From positions 1-49,349 of the forward strand of contig CAYPTB010000011.1 in NCBI GenBank assembly GCA_964413535.1: a stretch of 49,349 nt of DNA, read 5' to 3'. Of the stretch, positions 24,710 to 42,618 are shown in pieces (positions within the stretch are counted from its first letter, which is position 1; the number at the start of each line of letters is the position of its first letter). The notes under the pieces were generated by a model, which was not told the origin of the DNA, ran no database searches, and saw nothing but the letters and a program-made list of their open reading frames with translations. A program made the translations under genes and the position numbers. Source of the stretch: CAYPTB01 sp964413535 (GTDB lineage: Bacteria; Planctomycetota; UBA1135; GCA-002686595).

Positions 24710-26797
24710 ATGGGTGGAGCTCTCCAGCACTTTGCTTCCGAGGCGCTCGAGTGGCCGCTCGTGCGGCAGTTCATCGAGGGCTACGCGCGGGGACCCCTCG
24801 GCAAGCGGGCGCTCCGAGAGCTCGGTCCCCGATCGGACGGGGAGGCGCGCCTGGCGCTGGCGCGCGTGTCGGAGGTCCTCGCGCGGCGGAGCTCGGGGGG
24901 GCTCCCCGTCGGTCCCGTCGAGGATCCCCTTCCTTACATGGAGGCGGGTCGGCGATACGGGAGGGCGCTCGACGGCGAGGAGCTGTCGGGCGTGCTGCGT
25001 TTCCTGCGGGGGGCCCGCTCGGCGCTGCGCTATCTGCAAGAGCACTCGGCGACCCTGACCGCTTGCGCCTCGCTGGCCGAGGGAGCCTGCGACCTCCTCC
25101 CCCTGGAGACGGCCCTGTCGGAGGCGATCGACGAGCGCGGTCGACTCCAGGACGACGCGTCGCAAGAGCTCAGGGCAGCGCGGCGCGAGGTCGCGAGCCT
25201 GACGCGCAGCATCGAGGAGGCCGTGCGGCGCATCGCCGCGCGACGCGAGGTGAAGAGCTGCCTGGCGGAAGGGCATGCGGGACAGGTGCACCTGCGCGCC
25301 GGTCGGCCCGTCTTGGCGCTCCGCGCTCGATCGCGGGGGGCGCTGCCGGGACTCGTTCACGACCGTTCGCAGACGGGCGAAACGATCTTCGTCGAGCCGC
25401 AAGAGGTGGTGGAAGACGGCAATCTACTGGCCGTGCGCCGCGCCGACCAAACGCGCGAGGAGTCGCGCATCTACCTCGAGCTGACGCGCGCCATCCTCGC
25501 CGAGAGCGCCGCGATCGAGGACGTGCTCGTGCGGGTCTCGGAGTTCGAGCTGGTGCAACTCGCCTCGAACTGGGCTGCGAGCGTCGGCGGCGTGTGCGCC
25601 CGTCAGCCGGGCGACGCGGGCGCCGGCTCCGGCCTCGTTCTGCGCGCGATGCGCCATCCGCTGCTGGTCGAGATGCAGGCGCAGGGCGCTCTCGACGAAG
25701 TCGTCCCGGTCGACCTTCGCTTGGGAGGGGACTTCGACATGCTCGTGATCACCGGGCCTAACACGGGCGGCAAGACGCTCGCACTCAAGAGCGCGGGGCT
25801 CGCCGTGCTCCTCACGCGACTCGGACTCCCGCTGCCGGCGTCGGAGGGAACCACGGTCCCGCTCTACGACGGCGTCGCCGCGGACATCGGCGACGAGCAA
25901 GAGGTGGCCCAGAGCCTGTCGACCTTCTCCTCGCACGTCGTGCGCATTCGCGACGGCCTCGAGCGCGCCGGACCCGATACGCTCGTGCTCCTGGACGAGC
26001 TCGGTGGGGGAACCGATCCCGACGAGGGGGCCGCGCTCGGCGAGGCGATCCTCGAGACGCTGCTCCAGCGGCGGGCGCCGACGTTGGTGACCACGCACCT
26101 CGGCAAGCTCAAGGAGTTCGCCTTCCGCCATGCACGGGTAGAGAACGCATCGGTGGAGTTCGACCTGGAGACGCTCGCGCCCCGCTTTCGACTCCTCGTC
26201 GGGACACCGGGAGAATCGCGGGCGCTCCTCGTCGCGCGGCGGCTCGGGATCGATCCGGCCGTCCTCGCCCGGGCGGAGGAACGGGTGGAGCGCCGTTCGG
26301 AGGAGGTGCTCGAGCTCCTCGCCGACGTGCGGCGCGCGCGCGAGCGGGCAGAGGAGCTGCGCAGCGAGGCCGAGCAGCGCTTGACCGCGCTCGAGCGCGA
26401 CGAGCAAGCCATGCTGGAGGTGAAGAGCGCGATCGACGAGCGCGGCCGGCTCCTCGAGGCGGAAGCCCAGCGCGGACTCCTGGAGCGCGTCGCGGAAGCT
26501 CGCCCGCTCCTCGCTCGGGCGCTCGCGCTCCTGCCGCAGCTCCCGCGGGTCGCGCGCGAGGAGCTCGAGGGCGTGCTCGGACGACTGGGGCAGGTCCTCA
26601 CGGGCGCGGCGCTCGGAGAACGCAGGAAGGCCTTCTTGGACGGTTTGAAGAAGGGACAGCTCGTGTACGTGCCGCGCTTCCGCAAGCGTCTCGGCGTGCT
26701 GCGCGTCCGGCGCGACCGGAACGAGCTCACCGTTCGCTGGGGCGGCTCGGAGCTGACGCTTTCCTTCGACGAGGTGACCGAGTACGAGAGCCTGTAG
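24710..26797 (+). CDS. mutS2: MutS2 ATPase lacking the Smr domain
   Basis: MutS2 proteins act in recombination control or in rescue of collided ribosomes, not in mismatch repair. The 695-residue protein has the N-terminal core and lever helices, Walker A TGPNTGGKT (348-356), Walker B LVLLDELGGGTDPDEG and the TTHLGKLK switch, a coiled-coil segment (about 525-620), and a small KOW-like end (KKGQLVYVPRF...). It stops there: the usual C-terminal Smr nuclease domain with LDLRG/HGKG motifs is absent, with no remnant before aroC. The start is uncertain: ATG 24674 is an alternative, but 24710 has a GGGGCGGGGG upstream and fits the family better. Confidence 0.9.
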   Translation: MGGALQHFASEALEWPLVRQFIEGYARGPLGKRALRELGPRSDGEARLALARVSEVLARRSSGGLPVGPVEDPLPYMEAGRRYGRALDGEELSGVLRFLRGARSALRYLQEHSATLTACASLAEGACDLLPLETALSEAIDERGRLQDDASQELRAARREVASLTRSIEEAVRRIAARREVKSCLAEGHAGQVHLRAGRPVLALRARSRGALPGLVHDRSQTGETIFVEPQEVVEDGNLLAVRRADQTREESRIYLELTRAILAESAAIEDVLVRVSEFELVQLASNWAASVGGVCARQPGDAGAGSGLVLRAMRHPLLVEMQAQGALDEVVPVDLRLGGDFDMLVITGPNTGGKTLALKSAGLAVLLTRLGLPLPASEGTTVPLYDGVAADIGDEQEVAQSLSTFSSHVVRIRDGLERAGPDTLVLLDELGGGTDPDEGAALGEAILETLLQRRAPTLVTTHLGKLKEFAFRHARVENASVEFDLETLAPRFRLLVGTPGESRALLVARRLGIDPAVLARAEERVERRSEEVLELLADVRRARERAEELRSEAEQRLTALERDEQAMLEVKSAIDERGRLLEAEAQRGLLERVAEARPLLARALALLPQLPRVAREELEGVLGRLGQVLTGAALGERRKAFLDGLKKGQLVYVPRFRKRLGVLRVRRDRNELTVRWGGSELTLSFDEVTEYESL

Positions 26798-26809
26798 GAT
26801 CAGCGCGGC

Positions 26810-27955
26810 ATGGCACTGACGTGGAGGACGGCGGGCGAGTCGCACGGGAAGGCGCTGGTGGCCATCGTGGAAGGGATCCCCGCCGGACTGGAGCTCGACG
26901 TCGCGCGCGCCGATCGCGAGCTCGCGCGGCGCCAACGAGGCTACGGGCGCGGGGCGCGGATGCGCATCGAGCGCGACGAGCTCGAGCTGCTCTCGGGAAC
27001 GCGGGCCGGGAAGACGATCGGCTCACCGATCGCGTTGCTCGTGAAGAACCGCGACCAATCGATCGAAGACCTGCCCGTGCCGACCAATCCTCGGCCGGGA
27101 CACGCGGATCTCGCCGGGTGCCAGAAGTTCAGCGCGCGTGACCCGCGCGCCGTCCTCGAGCGGGCGAGCGCGCGCGAGACGGCTGCGCGTGTTGCAGCGG
27201 CAGGGATCGCGCGCCAGGTGATCGAGGCCTTCGGCATCGAAGTCTTCGCTCACGCGACCGAGATCGGTGGCGTGTGCGTGCGGGCCGATGCGTTCGAAGC
27301 GGCCGGCGACGATCGGGAACGGCTGCGCGAGGCGAGCGAGTTCCTGTGCCTCGACCCGGCCGCCGAGGATGCGCTGCGAGCGCGCGTCGATCGCGCGAGC
27401 GAGGAGAAGGACAGCCTGGGGGGCGTGTTCGAGGTGCGCGCTCTCGGGCTGCCCCCGGGGTTGGGAAGCTATGCGAGCGGACCGGAACGGCTGACGGCCC
27501 TCCTGGGTGCGGCGCTGTTCTCGATCCCGGCGATCAAGGGGGTCGAGTTCGGATTGGGCTTCGAGGCGGCGCGCCGAGTCGGCACACAGGTACACGACGC
27601 GATCGAGCTCGGTTCGCGGCCCGGGCGCTTCGGGCGCTTCTCGCGCGCGACCAACCGTGCCGGCGGGCTCGAGGGCGGCATGACGACGGGGGAGCCGATT
27701 GTCTGCCGGGCGGCGATGAAGCCGATCCCCACCCTCCGGCGCGGGCTCCCCACGGTGGACTTCGCGACGGGGGAGACCGTCCGGGCGACCTACCAGCGTT
27801 CGGACGTCACCTCGGTGCCCGCTGCCAGTGTGGTCGGGGAGGCAATGCTGGCCTTGGAGCTGACCCGGGCCTTCCTCCTGAAGTTCGCGGGCGACTCGAT
27901 GGACCAGGTTCGCGACGGGTTCGACGCCTACGCCAAGCGGCTCGCCGAACTCTAG
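26810..27955 (+). CDS. aroC: chorismate synthase
   Basis: This enzyme makes chorismate from EPSP using reduced FMN, the last step of the shikimate pathway. The 381-residue protein has the signatures GESHGKALVAIVEGIPAG (9-26), RQRGYGRGARM (FMN/EPSP site), RPGHADL and, near the C-terminus, GGLEGGMTTGEPI. Conserved Arg and His residues of the family are present and length is normal. It starts 12 bases after mutS2 and is probably co-transcribed. Other aro genes are absent from the window. Confidence 0.96.
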   Translation: MALTWRTAGESHGKALVAIVEGIPAGLELDVARADRELARRQRGYGRGARMRIERDELELLSGTRAGKTIGSPIALLVKNRDQSIEDLPVPTNPRPGHADLAGCQKFSARDPRAVLERASARETAARVAAAGIARQVIEAFGIEVFAHATEIGGVCVRADAFEAAGDDRERLREASEFLCLDPAAEDALRARVDRASEEKDSLGGVFEVRALGLPPGLGSYASGPERLTALLGAALFSIPAIKGVEFGLGFEAARRVGTQVHDAIELGSRPGRFGRFSRATNRAGGLEGGMTTGEPIVCRAAMKPIPTLRRGLPTVDFATGETVRATYQRSDVTSVPAASVVGEAMLALELTRAFLLKFAGDSMDQVRDGFDAYAKRLAEL

Positions 27956-28066
27956 GCCAGGATCCCTTCCCACCCGGATCCCGGCGGACGCTCGGGCTTC
28001 TTCCCGGACCCCCTCGCGGCCGAGGTCGGCGTGTCGGAATCCTCTCCAAAAAGTTCCAGGCCGGTG

Positions 28067-28094
28067 TTGAAACCCAAACGGCGGTCCTTACCAT
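28067..28094 (+). promoter_or_regulatory. candidate promoter of the tRNA-tuf cluster
   Basis: TTGAAA (28067-28072) and TACCAT (28089-28094), 16 bases apart, lie about 75 bases before the first tRNA, in a local dip of GC content after aroC. It is the best promoter-like pair in the 215-base gap, though the -10 is only a partial match. Confidence 0.45.
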
Positions 28095-28170
28095 GTCCGG
28101 CTCGCTTTCCGCCCCGCGCGGCCGGCGGTAGGGATCCCCAACCCAAGGATTCACAGGTCCTCGCGCCCAA

Positions 28171-28246
28171 GCCAGCGTGGCTCAATCGGCAGAGCACCTG
28201 ATTTGTAATCAGGCGGTTGTGGGTTCGAGTCCCACCGCTGGCTCCA
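28171..28246 (+). tRNA. tRNA-Thr (UGU)
   Basis: A 76-base cloverleaf with acceptor stem GCCAGCG/CGCTGGC, anticodon TGT in the loop ATTTGTAA, T-loop GTTCGAGTC, and encoded CCA. It is the first of four tRNAs ahead of tuf. Confidence 0.95.
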
Positions 28247-28476
28247 AGCGAGCGGAACGCACGATCACCTCGGAGGTCTGCTCCGAGGCCCGTTCCATGG
28301 AAACGAGACACGACCTGGACGACACGGGAGCGAACGCCCTCCGCGAGCGGAGTGCTCGGGTTCGCGCCGGAACCGGACGTCAGGCGCGTGGCGACTACCT
28401 CGGGAGCCATGGCTCCGCGCAGGCCTTCGCTCAGAGTCCGGCTTCGGACGAGCGGTTTGCGGGAGCGAGGAAGCTC

Positions 28477-28558
<82 letters not shown>

Positions 28559-28684
28559 CCCCTCGGACCCAGTCGATTTCCGCGCGGAGCGCGGGGCTGG
28601 CGCCATGCCTGTGTCCACTCGCTCTCCAGCGGAGGCCGCGAAGTCACGCGGGACGCGCGCTCCACCGCAGCGCGTCCGCGATCG

Positions 28685-28758
28685 GCGGGCGTAGTTCAAT
28701 GGTAGAACGTCAGCCTTCCAAGCTGAACGCGTGGGTTCGATTCCCATCGCCCGCTCCA
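28685..28758 (+). tRNA. tRNA-Gly (UCC)
   Basis: A 74-base cloverleaf with acceptor GCGGGCG/CGCCCGC, anticodon TCC in CTTCCAA, T-loop GGTTCGATTCC, and encoded CCA. Confidence 0.95.
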
Positions 28759-28851
28759 CGCGCCGGTGCGCTTCGCCGCGCAGCCGCCTTCGCGCGCCCG
28801 AACGTCGACCTGGTCGCCGATCCAAGGACTCGGCTTTCGCGCCGTTTCTTG

Positions 28852-28927
<76 letters not shown>

Positions 28928-28959
28928 GTTCGCTCCTTTCAACCCCCATCCAGTTCAAC

Positions 28960-29050
28960 GAGCCCCGAGGGTAGACGGGCTCGGTTTCTGCGCCCCCCTG
29001 CTGGGGGCGCGAGTGCTCTCCGCAACCAACGCCGATCGGGCCTTCGGCCC
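28960..29050 (+). promoter_or_regulatory. tuf leader with three successive hairpins
   Basis: Between tRNA-Thr and tuf are three perfect inverted repeats: GAGCCC/GGGCTC (28960-28982, followed by GGTTTCT), GCGCCCCC/GGGGGCGC (28990-29010, 5-base loop), and GGGCC/GGCCC with a TTC loop (29038-29050), which ends 13 bases before the start codon. They could process the tRNA-mRNA transcript or attenuate tuf. There is no Shine-Dalgarno site between the last hairpin and ATG. Confidence 0.45.
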
Positions 29051-29063
29051 ACCACGAACCCAG

Positions 29064-30272
<1,209 letters not shown>

Positions 30273-30283
30273 TCGAGACCAGC

Positions 30284-30316
30284 GCGGGTCGCCCTGCCCC
30301 GTTTCGGGTGACCCGC
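30284..30316 (+). terminator. hairpin after tuf, possible terminator
   Basis: An 11-bp stem (GCGGGTCGCCC with GGGTGACCCGC, one G-U pair) begins 11 bases after the tuf stop and is followed by CTCGTTTCT. It could terminate or only reduce transcription into rpmG-secE-nusG, which has no obvious promoter of its own. Confidence 0.5.
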
Positions 30317-30357
30317 CTCGTTTCTCCCACCGCGGCCGGGTCTCGGACGCACCATCC

Positions 30358-30516
30358 ATGAAGATCAAGGAACGCTACGTCTTTCTCGTGTGCTCCGAGT
30401 GTCGGAACCGCAACTACACCACGCACAAGCGCCAGAAGGCCGCCTACAAGCTCGAGAAGAACAAGTACTGCCGTTTCTGCAAGCGGCACACGAGCCACAA
30501 GGAGCGCAAGCTCTAG
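30358..30516 (+). CDS. rpmG: 50S ribosomal protein L33, zinc-binding form
   Basis: The 52-residue protein matches L33 throughout (KIKERYVFLVCSEC at the start, NYTTHKR, KNKYCRFCKRHTSHKE near the end). Both CxxC pairs (VCSEC and YCRFC) are present, so this is the zinc-ribbon (C+) form. It lies between tuf and secE as in many bacteria. The start ATG has no Shine-Dalgarno site. Confidence 0.95.
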   Translation: MKIKERYVFLVCSECRNRNYTTHKRQKAAYKLEKNKYCRFCKRHTSHKERKL

Positions 30517-30589
30517 CAAAGAGCCCCTTCGGCTCGGCTGGCCGCCGATCGGCGCCGAGTTCCCGTCGGGCGTGCGCGCGGAACCAGAG

Positions 30590-31024
30590 ATGACGAGCTA
30601 CAAGCCGGAACAAGGTCGGATGGTGCGCATGGCCGCGTTCTGGTCGTGCACGCTCTTGTCCTTGTTCGGGTGCACTTCGCTGCACACGCTGCTCGGCGCG
30701 CAGTTCGAAAGTCTGCGCGCGCCCATCGGCGGAATGGTCATTCCCGTCGTGGGGATCGAGGTATCGGGAGCCTTCCTGATCGCGACGACGCTCTTCGTCG
30801 TGATCGTCTACGGGATTCATCGCTGGCAACAGCGGCCCAAGAACGCGGACTTGCTGATCGAGACCGAAGGCGAGCTCAAGAAGGTGACCTGGCCCACTCT
30901 CGAGGAAGTCATCAACTCTTCGTTCGTGGTGATCGTGTTCGTCTTGATCCTGATGGTCTATCTGGCGGGAACGGACTGGTTCCTCGGGCGCGTTTTCACG
31001 CGGATCCTCCTGGGAGGCGGATGA
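30590..31024 (+). CDS. secE: SecE with extended N-terminus (three membrane helices)
   Basis: SecE is the essential clamp of the SecYEG translocon. The C-terminal part is canonical: ELKKVTWPT (95-103), an amphipathic helix, then the membrane helix (about 111-130). Ahead of it are two further predicted helices, about 14-35 and 57-79, giving 144 residues against 60-70 in single-helix SecE. E. coli SecE also has three helices, but the wording here, with a GMVIPVVGIE loop, resembles planctomycete SecE. ATG 30590 is chosen over an upstream start six codons earlier. Its stop overlaps nusG (ATGA). Confidence 0.9.
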   Translation: MTSYKPEQGRMVRMAAFWSCTLLSLFGCTSLHTLLGAQFESLRAPIGGMVIPVVGIEVSGAFLIATTLFVVIVYGIHRWQQRPKNADLLIETEGELKKVTWPTLEEVINSSFVVIVFVLILMVYLAGTDWFLGRVFTRILLGGG

Positions 31025-31575
31025 TGGCGCTCAAGTGGTACTTCGTCCGCTGTCAGTCGGGCCGCGAGGATTCGATCCGCAAGCAGTTGGAGAACCGCAT
31101 CAACATTGCGGCGCTCCAAGACGTCGTCCCACAGATCCTCGTCCCCTTCGAGCGCGTCACCGATCTCAAGAACGGCAAGCGCCGAGTCATCAGCCGCAAG
31201 CTCTATCCGGGCTATCTGATGGTTCAGGCCGACCTGACCGACGACGAGAGTCCCCGGGTCGCGAAGGCGCGCAACGTCCTCAAGGAAACTCCGGGGTTCG
31301 GCGACTTCCTGGGCGCCGGCGGAGAAGCGAGCCCGCTCACCGAAGTGGAAGTCTCGAGCATCCTCGCGCGCATGTCGGACAGCGAGTCGCGGCCGCAGGT
31401 GAACATCAGCCTGAACAAGGGCGACATGGTTCGGATCAAGTCGGGCGCCTTCGATGGGTTCGACGGCGCGGTGGACGAGATCAACCCCGAGAAGGGCACC
31501 GTTCGTGTGACCGTGACCATCTTCGGTCGCCCTACTCCCGTCGAACTCGAGTACTGGGAAGTCGAGGCCGTTTAG
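31021..31575 (+). CDS. nusG: transcription factor NusG
   Basis: NusG binds RNA polymerase and couples it to the ribosome or Rho. The 184-residue protein has the NGN domain (KWYFVRCQSGREDSIRKQL, then the RKLYPGYLMVQ block), a ProGlyPheGlyAspPhe segment (ETPGFGDFLGAGG) and a C-terminal KOW domain (about 131-180, with KGDMVRIKSGAFDGFDG). The start ATG overlaps the secE stop; a second ATG follows immediately. Confidence 0.95.
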   Translation: MMALKWYFVRCQSGREDSIRKQLENRINIAALQDVVPQILVPFERVTDLKNGKRRVISRKLYPGYLMVQADLTDDESPRVAKARNVLKETPGFGDFLGAGGEASPLTEVEVSSILARMSDSESRPQVNISLNKGDMVRIKSGAFDGFDGAVDEINPEKGTVRVTVTIFGRPTPVELEYWEVEAV

Positions 31576-31594
31576 CACTCGGAGTCAACCAACA

Positions 31595-32020
31595 ATGGCC
31601 AAGGAAGTCGTCGCCAAGATCAAGTTGCAGTGCCCCGCCGGGCAGGCGACTCCAGCCCCTCCCGTCGGTCCCGCCCTGGGATCGCACGGCGTGAACATCT
31701 CCGCGTTCGTCAAGGAGTTCAACGACCGCACGCGCGATCGGATGGGATTGATCATTCCGGTCGAGATCTCCGTCTACAAGGACAAGAGCTTCGACTTCAT
31801 CCTGAAGTCGCCGCCAGCAGCCGTGCTGCTCAAGAAGGCGGCCGGAATCGAAACGGCCACGGGGAACGTCGGTCACGAAGTCTCGGGAACGGTGACCAAG
31901 AAGCAGGTCGCCGAGATCGCCGAGATGAAGTTCGCCGACCTCAACGCGCGGGATCTGCCCCATGCCTGCCGGATCATCGAAGGAACGGCCCGCTCGGCGG
32001 GAATCCAAGTGGTGGATTGA
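31595..32020 (+). CDS. rplK: 50S ribosomal protein L11
   Basis: L11 forms the GTPase-associated centre with L10 and L7/L12. The 141-residue protein (E. coli 142) has the N-terminal proline helix (ATPAPPVGPALGSHGVNI), the linker and the RNA-binding domain ending in AGIQV. It is followed 3 bases later by rplA. Confidence 0.97.
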   Translation: MAKEVVAKIKLQCPAGQATPAPPVGPALGSHGVNISAFVKEFNDRTRDRMGLIIPVEISVYKDKSFDFILKSPPAAVLLKKAAGIETATGNVGHEVSGTVTKKQVAEIAEMKFADLNARDLPHACRIIEGTARSAGIQVVD

Positions 32021-32023
32021 GCC

Positions 32024-32710
32024 ATGCCGAAGCGTAGCAAGCGATACGAGAGCGCATCCGCCCGCGTCAACCGCGATCAGCAGTACGCGCCCGATCAGGC
32101 CTTCACCCTCTTGAAGGGTCTGCCCGGCGCGAAGTTCGACGAGACCGTCGACGTCGTGGTCAAGCTGGGCATCGACCCTCGCAAGTCGGATCAACTCGTC
32201 CGGGGTGCCGTCTCCCTGCCGAAGGGACTGGGCAAGTCGGTGCGCGTCGTCGTGTTCGCCGAAGGGGACAAGGCCGACGGTGCGAAAGCCGCGGGCGCGG
32301 ACGTCGTGGGCTCGGGCGACCTCGCCGACCGGATCCTGGGCGGGTGGCTCGACTTCGACGTCGTGATCGCAAGCCCGGACATGATGAAGCACGTCGGAAA
32401 GCTGGGTCGCGTACTGGGCCCTCAGGGCAAGATGCCGAGCCCCAAGTCGGGAACGGTGACGCCCGACGTCGCGAAGGCCGTGACCGAGTTCAAGGCCGGC
32501 AAGGTGGAGTTCCGCACGGATGCCGGGGGAAACGTGCACGCGCCGCTCGGCAAACGCAGTTTCCCGGTGGAGCACTTGGTCGAGAACCTCCACGCGTTCC
32601 TCGAGCACCTGGGGGGCATGCGGCCTCCGGCCGTGAAGGGAGACTTCATGCGCAAGATCTCCGTCAGTACCACCATGGGCCCCGGGGCAGCGATCCAGTA
32701 CGAGAGCTGA
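32024..32710 (+). CDS. rplA: 50S ribosomal protein L1
   Basis: L1 forms the mobile stalk that releases deacylated tRNA, and in many bacteria represses its own operon. The 228-residue protein shows FDETVDVVVKLGIDPRKSDQ, RGAVSLPKGLGK, the LGRVLGPQGKMPSPKSGTVT signature, and the end SVSTTMGPG. rplJ follows 3 bases downstream. Confidence 0.97.
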   Translation: MPKRSKRYESASARVNRDQQYAPDQAFTLLKGLPGAKFDETVDVVVKLGIDPRKSDQLVRGAVSLPKGLGKSVRVVVFAEGDKADGAKAAGADVVGSGDLADRILGGWLDFDVVIASPDMMKHVGKLGRVLGPQGKMPSPKSGTVTPDVAKAVTEFKAGKVEFRTDAGGNVHAPLGKRSFPVEHLVENLHAFLEHLGGMRPPAVKGDFMRKISVSTTMGPGAAIQYES

Positions 32711-32713
32711 GCC

Positions 32714-33250
32714 ATGCCGAACCTCGTCAACAGGATGGTCGTGCGGGATCTCACGGAGGCCTTCCGGAGTTCCTCGAGCCTGGTCGTCGTTGCGATGACC
32801 GGACTCACCATGGAGGAGAACGACCTCTTCCGCGATGAACTCGCCCAAGGCGGCGTTTCGATCCACATGGTGCGAAACGCACTGGCCAAGATCGCGCTGC
32901 AGGAGTGCGGCTACCAGATGCCCGACGGGGTCTTCGAGGGCAACGTCGGAATCGCGGTAGGCGAGCCCGAGCACGCCATCCACGCGGCCAAGGTCGTGTC
33001 CAAGTCCAAGGCTCGGAAGGACGGCAAGCTCAAGCTCCGGGCCGGCGTGATCGAGGGGCAGATCCTGGACGAGAGCCGCGCAACCGAGCTCGCCGACATG
33101 CCCGATCGCAACACGCTGCGCGCGATGTTGCTCGGCGTCATCAGCGGTCCGGCGCGTACTCTCGTCGGCATCGTCAACGCCCCGACCGCTGCCCTCGTGC
33201 GGGTCGTGCAGGCCAACGTCGACGCCAAGGGCGGTGAAGCCGCCGCCTGA
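32714..33250 (+). CDS. rplJ: 50S ribosomal protein L10
   Basis: L10 is the base of the L7/L12 stalk. The 178-residue protein has the globular N-terminal domain (up to about 135) and the C-terminal helix that binds L7/L12 dimers (GPARTLVGIVNAPTAALVRV). There is no clear L10 leader upstream, as the gene is only 3 bases from rplA. Confidence 0.95.
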   Translation: MPNLVNRMVVRDLTEAFRSSSSLVVVAMTGLTMEENDLFRDELAQGGVSIHMVRNALAKIALQECGYQMPDGVFEGNVGIAVGEPEHAIHAAKVVSKSKARKDGKLKLRAGVIEGQILDESRATELADMPDRNTLRAMLLGVISGPARTLVGIVNAPTAALVRVVQANVDAKGGEAAA

Positions 33251-33337
33251 TCGAGGACCATCCCGCGTCGCACCTCGTCGCGGGGATACCAGGGAAACAA
33301 GACACAGATCGCATCTTCACGTTAGGAGACCCGACCC

Positions 33338-33742
33338 ATGTCCGATGCAGCCACCGCCGTCGAACTCGAGCCCGAGCTCAAGGCCTTCGCCGACAAGCTC
33401 GACGGCCTGACCCTCCTCGAGGCGTCGAAACTCGTCAAGTACCTCGAGAACAAGTGGGGCGTGAGTGCCGCCGCCCCCGTCGCAGCCATGGCCATGCCGG
33501 CGGGCGGCGGGGAGGCGGCCGTCGAGGAGCAGACAGCCTTCGACGTCATCCTCAAGGCTGCCGGCGACAAGAAGATCCAGGTCATCAAGGAGGTCCGCGC
33601 CCTCACCGGTCTGGGTCTCAAGGAGGCCAAGGAACTCGTCGACGGCGCCCCGAAGCCCATCAAGCAAGGTGTGTCCAAGGAGGACGCCGAAGCCATCAAG
33701 ACCCAGATCGAAGGAGCCGGCGGCGAAGTCGAGATCAAGTGA
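33338..33742 (+). CDS. rplL: 50S ribosomal protein L7/L12
   Basis: L7/L12 recruits translation GTPases. The 134-residue protein has the N-terminal dimerisation domain (LDGLTLLEASKLVKYLE), an Ala/Met/Gly-rich hinge (about 48-64), and the C-terminal domain (FDVILKAAGDKKIQVIKEVR, then GLGLKEAKELVDGAPKPIKQ). It has a clear AGGAG at 33324-33328, unlike its neighbours, in keeping with its need for several copies per ribosome. Confidence 0.97.
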   Translation: MSDAATAVELEPELKAFADKLDGLTLLEASKLVKYLENKWGVSAAAPVAAMAMPAGGGEAAVEEQTAFDVILKAAGDKKIQVIKEVRALTGLGLKEAKELVDGAPKPIKQGVSKEDAEAIKTQIEGAGGEVEIK

Positions 33743-33940
33743 TCTCTCGCCGCACCAGGATTCGCCGCGGACTCCTTCCGCAACCTCGCGCAGGGGCCTT
33801 GCCCCGATGGCGGGGTGATCCTCTCCTCGAGCCCGTCCGCTCCCTTCCTCACGTCTCGGGCCCGCGTTCGTACCGCGGGTTCCGGGGCGGGATCCCCCTT
33901 CGGCGCCCGCGTCTCGCACGGGTGCTCGAAAGCCATGCGT

Positions 33941-33963
33941 GCGCCGCCGTCCGCGGGCGGCGC
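33941..33963 (+). promoter_or_regulatory. hairpin between rplL and rpoB
   Basis: The 287-base gap between rplL and rpoB holds a perfect 8-bp hairpin, GCGCCGCC/GGCGGCGC with a 7-base loop, followed by GTTCGCCTTTG. In E. coli a partial terminator in this position lowers rpoBC expression relative to ribosomal proteins; a similar role is inferred here. The gap has no supported gene. Confidence 0.45.
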
Positions 33964-34029
33964 GTTCGCCTTTGTTCGCTCGCCAGCCGTCCGCGCCCGA
34001 CGGCTCGCACCCTGCCTGAGTGACGCTCC

Positions 34030-37743
<3,714 letters not shown>

Positions 37744-37757
37744 GGGGCGAAAGAATC

Positions 37758-42107
<4,350 letters not shown>

Positions 42108-42114
42108 CCCCCTT

Positions 42115-42136
42115 CCTCGACGGTCGACCGCCGAGG
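42115..42136 (+). other. inverted repeat between rpoC and rpsL
   Basis: CCTCGACGGT and ACCGCCGAGG form a near-perfect 10-bp hairpin (one A-C mismatch, 2-base loop) 7 bases after the rpoC stop. No T-tract follows, so it is not a classical terminator; it may be an RNA-processing or Rho-linked element. The remaining bases up to rpsL hold no gene. Confidence 0.35.
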
Positions 42137-42234
42137 TGGAACGAACCACGGATTGACTCGAGCGGGGGAGGCTCTAGAATCCCCGCCCGTTTCGGAAGCG
42201 GACCCGCGGGCCCGCCGCACTCTTCGGAAACCGC

Positions 42235-42609
42235 ATGCCCACCATCAATCAGCTGATCCGCAAGGGCCGCAGCAAGGTCAAGAATCGCTCGAAGTCGCCC
42301 GTCCTCGACGGCTGCCCGCAGAAGCGCGGCGTCTGCCTCCAGGTCAAGACGATGACGCCCAAGAAGCCGAACTCGGCGCTGCGCAAGGTGGCGCGGGTTC
42401 GGTTGTCGAATCGCAAGGAGATCACCGCCTACATCCCGGGCGAAGGCCACAATCTCCAGGAGCACTCGATCGTCCTCATTCGCGGTGGACGGGTGCGCGA
42501 CTTGCCCGGCGTGCGCTACCACGTCTTGCGGGGCACGCTCGACGCCACGGGCGTCGACGGCCGTCAGAAGGGTCGTTCGAAGTACGGCGCGAAGCGTCCG
42601 AAGAAGTAG
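42235..42609 (+). CDS. rpsL: 30S ribosomal protein S12
   Basis: S12 shapes the decoding centre. The 124-residue protein has the expected loops: TPKKPNSALRK (41-51, Lys43 wild type) and GGRVRDLPGVRYH (84-96). Residue 88 is Arg where most bacteria have Lys; Asp89, the RimO methylthiolation site, is kept. It starts the str-like cluster, followed by rpsG after 9 bases. Confidence 0.97.
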   Translation: MPTINQLIRKGRSKVKNRSKSPVLDGCPQKRGVCLQVKTMTPKKPNSALRKVARVRLSNRKEITAYIPGEGHNLQEHSIVLIRGGRVRDLPGVRYHVLRGTLDATGVDGRQKGRSKYGAKRPKK

Positions 42610-42618
42610 GAGACGGAG

